19,915 bases of DNA from assembly GCA_002438685.1 (NCBI GenBank), contig DJQG01000022.1, positions 1-19,915 on the forward strand. The letters run 5' to 3'. The stretch comes from Ruminococcaceae bacterium UBA6392 (GTDB lineage: Bacteria; Bacillota; Clostridia; Oscillospirales; Acutalibacteraceae). The translations under genes and the position numbers were made by a program. The notes below the pieces were generated by a model that had not been told where the DNA came from, ran no database searches, and saw only the letters and a list, made by a program, of their open reading frames with translations. Below are positions 15,087-19,915 of this stretch, in pieces; within the stretch, counting starts at the first letter, position 1; each line of letters begins with the position of its first letter.

Positions 15087-15117
15087 TTCACACAAAATTT
15101 TTTGAATGGTCTATAAT
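15087..15117 (+). promoter_or_regulatory. Putative promoter of the two-component operon, with flanking inverted repeats
   Basis: TATAAT at 15112-15117 is a good -10. The best -35 is TTCACA at 15087-15092 with a 19-base spacer, which is poor. The repeat CCATTCA/TGAATGG (15084-15090, 15103-15109) spans the spacer, and TAACA-AAA-TGTTA (15066-15078) lies just upstream. This arrangement suggests activator or autoregulator dependence. Confidence 0.5.
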
Positions 15118-15156
15118 AATTACAATGGGTTCGTTTAAAACAAAGGAGAGGTACTT

Positions 15157-15846
15157 ATGGCTAACGAAAAAATACTTGTCGTTGACGACGACGTTAATAT
15201 CTGCGAACTGCTGCGCCTCTATCTTGAAAAAGAGGGCTACACAGTCAGCATAGTGAACGACGGCGAGAGCGCCGTGAAGAGTTTTAGCGAGATTCAGCCG
15301 GATCTGATGCTGCTTGATATCATGCTGCCCCGCCTCGACGGCTGGCAGGTCTGCCGAGAGATCAGAAAATTCTCAGACAAGCCGATAATCATGCTCACCG
15401 CAAAGGGCGAGACTTTTGATAAAGTCCTCGGTCTTGAGCTCGGCGCGGACGACTATGTTGTCAAGCCCTTCGATGCAAAGGAAGTTGTGGCGCGCGTAAA
15501 GGCAGTCCTCAGACGCAGCGCGGGCGCTCCGGCGGCGGATATAAAGCAGGTCGAATACGACAAGCTCAAGATAAACCTGACGAACTACGAGCTTTGGGTC
15601 GACGGCAAGCGCATCGACACTCCGCCCAAAGAGCTGGAGCTTATCTATCACCTTGCCAGTAACCCGAACAGGGTGTTTACCCGTGATCAGTTGCTCGACG
15701 AAGTCTGGGGCTTCGATTATTACGGCGATTCGAGAACGGTCGATGTCCATGTCAAGAGGCTCAGAGAGAAGCTCGAGGGCGTGTCTGACAAGTGGGAGCT
15801 CAAGACCGTCTGGAGCGTAGGCTACAAGTTTGAGACCAAGGATTGA
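15157..15846 (+). CDS. OmpR-family response regulator
   Basis: 229 residues, with an N-terminal receiver domain and a C-terminal winged-helix DNA-binding domain (about 130-228). The receiver has acidic D11 and D12, phosphoacceptor D54 (LLDIMLP), T81 and K103 (VVKPF). The wing contains FTRDQLLDEVWGFDYYGDSRTVDVHVKRLREKL-type sequence (only part given). ATG at 15157 has AAAGGAGAGG upstream. It overlaps the downstream sensor kinase region, which indicates translational coupling. An adjacent HtrA-type protease suggests an envelope-stress role like CssR; this is inference from context. Confidence 0.95.
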   Translation: MANEKILVVDDDVNICELLRLYLEKEGYTVSIVNDGESAVKSFSEIQPDLMLLDIMLPRLDGWQVCREIRKFSDKPIIMLTAKGETFDKVLGLELGADDYVVKPFDAKEVVARVKAVLRRSAGAPAADIKQVEYDKLKINLTNYELWVDGKRIDTPPKELELIYHLASNPNRVFTRDQLLDEVWGFDYYGDSRTVDVHVKRLREKLEGVSDKWELKTVWSVGYKFETKD

Positions 15847-15851
15847 TGTGC

Positions 15852-17393
15852 ATGAAAAAAGCACGCAAAAAGTTTAAAATTAAAGATATGAAGAACACAG
15901 GCTCGAGAACAAAAAGCTCGGGTCTGTTTCACCGTTACTTCTATGTGACGGTGCTGATACTGTTTATCAGTTTCACAATTCTTGGCTCGTCATTATTGAT
16001 ATTTATAGCGCGCTACCAGTCCGAGGAAAAGACGGCACTTTTAAAGCAGAACGCGCAGACCGTCTCGCAGACTGCCGCCGCGCTCATTCAAAAGGGTTAT
16101 TCGCTCGAAGAGAACAACAAGGATTCGACCCTGCTCATGAGCGTTTCGACCGCCCAGCTCTCGCAGGCGATAGATGCGGACATTTATATATGCGACACCG
16201 ACGGCAAGATAATCTGCTGCAAGGATATATGGCAGTCGGATCTTGTGATGTACATGGGAGAGTGCATAGTCCACAGCAAATATACAGTCCCCGAAACGGC
16301 TCTGTCGAAGCTTAATAACGGCGGATATACCGAAACGGGCACGCTTGGTGGAATGTACAAAAGCTCGCATTTTATAAGCGTTGAGCCGATAGTGGCATCC
16401 GGCAAGCTTTGCGGCGCGGTCATCGCCGCGCAGGATACGGATTCGCTGCACGAGCCTGTCAGGGCGATGCTCAAGATGTTCCTGTTTTCGGCACTTCTCG
16501 CGCTCGCGATAGCGTTCGTTGCAACATATGTTATGACCTATCAGATGACAAAGCCCCTGCGCGAGATGTCGGCGGCGGCAAAGCAGTACGCAAAGGGCGA
16601 TTTCAGCAACCGTATCTCTGTGCCCTATCACAAAGTATTGGGCGGCGATGAGGACGAGGTCGCGGAGCTTGTGACGGCGTTCAACTCGATGGCGAACGCG
16701 CTTTCGGCTATCGAGACTTCGAGGCGCAATTTCGTCGCGAACGTCTCGCATGAGTTGAAGACCCCGATGACTACTATAGGCGGATTCATAGACGGAATAC
16801 TCGACGGTACGATAGATTCGTCGAAGAGCACATATTATCTCAGAATAGTCTCAGATGAGGTCAAGCGCCTTTCGCGCCTTGTCACGGGTATGCTCAATAT
16901 GTCGAAGATAGAGGCGGGTCAGCTCAAGATCCAGCCCAAGGAGTTCGACATTTCGGCAATGACCTTCAAAACGATGCTCGGCTTCGAGCGCGTGATAGAT
17001 GAAAAGAAGATAGAGATACGCGGACTGGATAAAGTCGAGCCGCTCAACATCTGCGCCGACGAGGATATGATAAACCAGGTCGTATATAATCTTATAGACA
17101 ACGCCGTGAAGTTTACGAACGAGGGCGGATATATCGAAGTCGTGATAAAGTCGGACAGCGAGAAGATGATATTCTCCGTCAAGAACAGCGGCAAGGGAAT
17201 CTCCCGCGAAGAGGCGAGTAAGGTCTTTGAACGCTTCTATAAAACGGACAAATCACGCAGCTACGATGTCAAGGGAGCGGGTCTCGGACTGTATATAGTC
17301 AAGACCATAATCGATATGCACGGCGGTCAGATAACCGTCAACAGCGAGCCGGGCGAATATACGCAGTTCGTGTTCTGGCTTCCGCTGAGATGA
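15852..17393 (+). CDS. Membrane sensor histidine kinase
   Basis: About 513 residues. One membrane span lies near residues 30-53, then an extracytoplasmic sensor of about 145 residues, a second span near 207-229, a HAMP region with TKPLREM, a HisKA with phosphoacceptor H300 (NVSHELKTPMTT), and a HATPase with N-box NLIDNAVKF and GAGLGLYIVKT. The G1 box is NSGKG rather than DxGxG, a variant I recall from other Bacillota kinases. AAGGA at 15838-15842 is nine bases from the ATG at 15852 but only three from the ATG at 15846, so 15852 is preferred; the earlier ATG would overlap the regulator stop by one base. Likely partner of the upstream response regulator. Confidence 0.93.
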   Translation: MKKARKKFKIKDMKNTGSRTKSSGLFHRYFYVTVLILFISFTILGSSLLIFIARYQSEEKTALLKQNAQTVSQTAAALIQKGYSLEENNKDSTLLMSVSTAQLSQAIDADIYICDTDGKIICCKDIWQSDLVMYMGECIVHSKYTVPETALSKLNNGGYTETGTLGGMYKSSHFISVEPIVASGKLCGAVIAAQDTDSLHEPVRAMLKMFLFSALLALAIAFVATYVMTYQMTKPLREMSAAAKQYAKGDFSNRISVPYHKVLGGDEDEVAELVTAFNSMANALSAIETSRRNFVANVSHELKTPMTTIGGFIDGILDGTIDSSKSTYYLRIVSDEVKRLSRLVTGMLNMSKIEAGQLKIQPKEFDISAMTFKTMLGFERVIDEKKIEIRGLDKVEPLNICADEDMINQVVYNLIDNAVKFTNEGGYIEVVIKSDSEKMIFSVKNSGKGISREEASKVFERFYKTDKSRSYDVKGAGLGLYIVKTIIDMHGGQITVNSEPGEYTQFVFWLPLR

Positions 17394-17530
17394 ATTTTTG
17401 CGGAAAAAAGTTGAATAAAAATCCAAAGGTTATTTACCGGTCGTTCAAGAAATCGTAATATTGAAAGTCCATAATAGTGTCAAAAGATGAAGGATATCCC
17501 GAAGGCAATGGATGGAGGTAAATTAAGTTT

Positions 17531-18991
17531 ATGTACAATGATGATTATGTGAACAACTTCGGCAGCTCCGGCGAGACGCCGCCCGAAGACAACTCGGCAG
17601 ACACCGCACAGCAGTCTGCACCGCTTGAGCCGGATCAGGTTTATTCCGCTCCGCAGCAGCCCGGACAGGGCAGCTATAACAGCCAGAATTCATATAATTC
17701 CGGCAGCTATACGCCGCCTCAGCCCGAGAAAAAGAAGAAAATGAGCGCGAAGAAGAAGGGCGTTGCGGTTTTCGCCGCGATCCTCGCAGTTGTTATCGCG
17801 GTCTCCGCGACCGTTACTGTGCTTGCAAAGAGAAACAACAGCAGCTCCGGCGGCGGCACTTCGGTGACCGGCACCTCCGAGGGCGATGCCGAGCTGAATA
17901 TCGCCGAGACCCCGAAAGCGACAACGACTTCAAAAGCGAACGGCGTGCTCACTTCGGCGCAGATATATGAAAAAGTTTCTCCGAGCAATGTCGGCATAGT
18001 CGTATACAGCCAGTCGTCAAGCTCGGCTTCCGGCGAAGGCTCCGGTATAGTCATGGGCGAGAACAAAGATCACACCTATACCTATATCATCACCTGCGCC
18101 CATGTTATCAGCGGCGAGGGCGTAAAAGCCGTTGTTCAGCTGCATGACGGCACTCAGTATGACGCCGAGATAGTCGGCTACGATTCACGCACCGATATCG
18201 GCGTGCTGAAAATAAAGGCTACGGGCTTCACCGCCGCAGAGTTCGGCGATTCAACGAAGCTTTCGGTCGGCGAGACTGTCTATGCAATAGGCAACCCCGG
18301 CGGCACCGAGTTCTTCGGCTCGTTCACAAACGGCATGGTCTCCGCGATTTCGAGAACGGTCAGCAGCCAGATAGGATATTCGATGGAGTGCATCCAGCAT
18401 ACGGCGGCTATCAGCCCCGGCAACTCCGGCGGCGCGCTGATAAACGAATACGGCCAGGTGGTCGGTATCAATTCTCTTAAAATCAGCGACAGCAGCTATG
18501 AGCTTATGGGCTTCGCTATCCCGATTTCGTCCGCCAAAGAGATAATCGACGATCTTATCGCCTACGGTAGAGTGCCGAACCGTCCGAAGCTCGGCATCAG
18601 CTATTATTCCAACACGTCGAACCAACAGTATAACATGATCGTGCAGATAAAGGGTTTGCCGGCAGGCTCGCTTATCATCGCGGACATCAACGCGGACAGC
18701 GACCTTGCAAACAGCAGCGCTCAGGTCGGCGATCTTATAACAGCGGTCAACGGCAAGGAGCTGAGCACTTCGGAAGTCCTGCTTGAAGCGATTGAAAACT
18801 CCAAGGTCGGCGATACGCTGACCCTGACCCTGTGCAGGATATCGAGCAACTATCAGACAAAGGAATTCAATGTCAAGGTAAAGCTCGTTGAGGATACCGG
18901 AAACACCACTTCCTCTTCCTCTCAACAGCAGCAGGAGCAGCAGACAACTCAGCAGGATAACAGATCATTCTACTACAACCCCTTTAATTGA
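17531..18991 (+). CDS. htrA: HtrA/DegP-type membrane-anchored serine protease with PDZ domain
   Basis: 486 residues. A Gln/Ser/Pro-rich cytoplasmic N-terminus (1-70) precedes one membrane span (about 77-99); the protease is then outside the cell. The trypsin-like domain has H191 (TCAHV), D222 (RTDIGVL) and S299 (SPGNSGG). A PDZ domain follows (about 353-450), then a Ser/Gln-rich tail. The family degrades or refolds misfolded exported proteins. GGAGG lies 12 bases before the ATG, longer spacing than usual, but no better in-frame start is present. It follows the two-component pair by 137 bases on the same strand. B. subtilis HtrA has the same architecture and is controlled by CssRS. No convincing promoter was found in that gap. 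Confidence 0.95.
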   Translation: MYNDDYVNNFGSSGETPPEDNSADTAQQSAPLEPDQVYSAPQQPGQGSYNSQNSYNSGSYTPPQPEKKKKMSAKKKGVAVFAAILAVVIAVSATVTVLAKRNNSSSGGGTSVTGTSEGDAELNIAETPKATTTSKANGVLTSAQIYEKVSPSNVGIVVYSQSSSSASGEGSGIVMGENKDHTYTYIITCAHVISGEGVKAVVQLHDGTQYDAEIVGYDSRTDIGVLKIKATGFTAAEFGDSTKLSVGETVYAIGNPGGTEFFGSFTNGMVSAISRTVSSQIGYSMECIQHTAAISPGNSGGALINEYGQVVGINSLKISDSSYELMGFAIPISSAKEIIDDLIAYGRVPNRPKLGISYYSNTSNQQYNMIVQIKGLPAGSLIIADINADSDLANSSAQVGDLITAVNGKELSTSEVLLEAIENSKVGDTLTLTLCRISSNYQTKEFNVKVKLVEDTGNTTSSSSQQQQEQQTTQQDNRSFYYNPFN

Positions 18992-19014
18992 TATATCACC
19001 TTTCTAACGAAAAA

Positions 19015-19048
19015 CGCGGGTACAGCGAAAACTGTACCCGCGCTTTTT
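19015..19048 (+). terminator. Intrinsic terminator of htrA
   Basis: An 11-bp stem CGCGGGTACAG/CTGTACCCGCG (19015-19025, 19032-19042), with the loop CGAAAA, followed by CTTTTT. It begins 23 bases after the htrA stop. Confidence 0.92.
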
Positions 19049-19052
19049 GCCT

Positions 19053-19085
19053 GAAAATACAGCCCCGGCAAAATCTGTCGGGGCT
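19053..19085 (-). terminator. Intrinsic terminator of the met transporter genes
   Basis: Minus-strand stem AGCCCCGACA/TGCCGGGGCT (19061-19070 pairing with 19076-19085), with one G-U pair. It is followed on the minus strand by GTATTTTC and starts 11 bases past the metI stop. Confidence 0.75.
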
Positions 19086-19096
19086 ATTGATTTTGA

Positions 19097-19801
19097 TTAT
19101 TTCTTGAGTCTCTTGTCTGTCTTTGTTGCAAGGTGGGTGCCGACGCTCTGGAAAATCTGAACGAGCGCTATGAGCAGGATAACCGCGAAAATCATGACGA
19201 GATATTTGTAGCGGTAGTAGCCGTAGTTTATGGCTATCTTGCCGAGTCCGCCGCCGCCGATTATTCCGCTCATTGCGGAGTAGCCGAGGATGGTGGTTAT
19301 CGCTATCGTGAAGTTCGAGAGCAGCGAGGGAACGCTCTCGGGAATCATAACTTTGACGATTATCTGCATGGGCGATGCTCCCATGCTCTGCGCGGCTTCG
19401 ATTATATTCGGGTTGACCTCGCGCAAGCTGCTTTCAACAAGGCGCGCCACAAACGGGAACGACGCGATGACGAGCGGAACTATCGAAGCGACAGTGCCGA
19501 CCGCAGTGCCGACGATAAGACGGGTCAGCGGGAAGACGAGAATCATCAGAATCAAGAACGGCACCGAGCGCAGAAGATTTATGATAACATTGAGAACCTT
19601 CATCAGAGCCTTCGGCAGGGGGAGAACGCCGCCCTTTTCGCCCGCGACGAGCAGCACGCCGAGCGGCAGACCGATAATTATCGCGAAGAGCGTTGAGAGC
19701 AGGGTGACATATATCGTCTCCCAGATAGCCAACGGAAAATCGTTTTTTAATATATCGAGGGCTTCTGTCAGCGCCTCGGAAGTGAATGCATTATCAAACA
19801 T
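19097..19801 (-). CDS. metI: Methionine ABC transporter permease
   Basis: A 234-residue BPD_transp_1 permease of the MetI type; about five to six hydrophobic spans. The EAA loop that contacts the ATPase reads EAAQSMGASPMQIIVKVMIP (135-154). IIGGGGLG near residue 180 is typical of MetI. It forms the membrane channel of a MetNIQ importer for methionine and related compounds. The ATG at 19801 has GGAGG eight bases upstream, within the end of metN, so the two genes are coupled. The metQ lipoprotein is not in the window. Confidence 0.95.
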   Translation of the reverse strand: MFDNAFTSEALTEALDILKNDFPLAIWETIYVTLLSTLFAIIIGLPLGVLLVAGEKGGVLPLPKALMKVLNVIINLLRSVPFLILMILVFPLTRLIVGTAVGTVASIVPLVIASFPFVARLVESSLREVNPNIIEAAQSMGASPMQIIVKVMIPESVPSLLSNFTIAITTILGYSAMSGIIGGGGLGKIAINYGYYRYKYLVMIFAVILLIALVQIFQSVGTHLATKTDKRLKK

Positions 19802-19804
19802 CTT

Positions 19805-19915
19805 TTAAACCTCCTCAACAAGAATATCCGGCATACTCTGCAGATATTTCGACGCGCGTTCAAGCTCGTTGTCCCCTCCGGGGATGCCGAGGAGCATGTT
19901 GCCGTAGACCTTGTC
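19805..19915 (-). CDS. metN: Methionine ABC transporter ATP-binding protein, C-terminal end only
   Basis: 36 codons of open frame to the window edge, in frame just upstream of metI. The product ends with YGNMLLGIPGGDNELERA and PDILVEEV, which fits the C-terminal NIL ligand-sensing domain of MetN. The Walker motifs lie outside the window. The stop precedes the metI ATG by three bases. Assignment rests on position and the NIL-like sequence. Confidence 0.82.
   Translation of the reverse strand, partial: DKVYGNMLLGIPGGDNELERASKYLQSMPDILVEEV

Noticed and set aside
14979..15156. Terminator or riboswitch after cimA
   Set aside because: Several short inverted repeats can be drawn (for example AGCAT/ATGCT), but none is followed by a T-run and no known riboswitch core was recognised.
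17394..17530. Promoter for htrA
   Set aside because: -10-like CATAAT (17470-17475) exists, but there is no acceptable -35 at normal spacing; not called.

Overview
The window looks like a chromosomal segment of a gut-type Clostridia bacterium (Bacillota, probably Oscillospirales-like). The evidence is strong AGGAGG-type ribosome binding sites, consensus sigma-A promoters, TTG and GTG starts, a BspA-like leucine-rich-repeat surface protein, a GPH-family sugar symporter, an HtrA with a membrane anchor, and intergenic hairpin repeats of a kind common in that group. No phage, CRISPR, insertion sequence, tRNA or rRNA gene was seen. Most genes are housekeeping or central metabolism.

Layout. 1-1262: 3' part of a secreted LRR_5/Ig-like surface protein. 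1263-1683: 421 bases without a gene, holding a duplicated two-hairpin/terminator module around a hairpin-rich repeat mosaic. 1684-2685 (-): NAD-dependent epimerase/reductase. 2957-5712 (+): glycerol kinase, then a malic enzyme. 5713-6363 (-): XRE regulator that abuts the malic enzyme stop to stop, with a consensus promoter and a 17-bp palindromic operator. 6467-8404 (+): histidine-phosphatase-fold protein, YigZ-family protein and SGNH hydrolase, probably one operon. 8468-9931 (-): GPH symporter. 10168-14978 (+): galM, ilvB, ilvN and cimA, closely spaced. 15157-18991 (+): response regulator, sensor kinase and HtrA-type protease. 19097-19915 (-): metI and the end of metN, a methionine ABC importer.

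How the genes fit together. IlvBN and CimA give a threonine-independent route into isoleucine (pyruvate + acetyl-CoA to citramalate; later acetohydroxy-acid formation). The divergent GPH transporter and mutarotase pair suggests sugar uptake and entry into glycolysis. GlpK and malic enzyme feed glycerol and malate carbon toward triose-phosphate and pyruvate. The two-component pair next to a membrane-anchored HtrA resembles envelope-stress modules such as CssRS/HtrA of Bacillus.

No clearly new multi-gene system was recognised. The best leads are: a histidine-phosphatase-fold protein whose catalytic His is replaced by Ser while the rest of the site is kept; the duplicated two-hairpin module around the intergenic mosaic; a self-contained operator for the XRE regulator; 138-bp super-repeats and a composition break in the LRR gene; and a glycerol kinase from a Gram-positive-type genome that lacks the PTS phosphorylation histidine loop.
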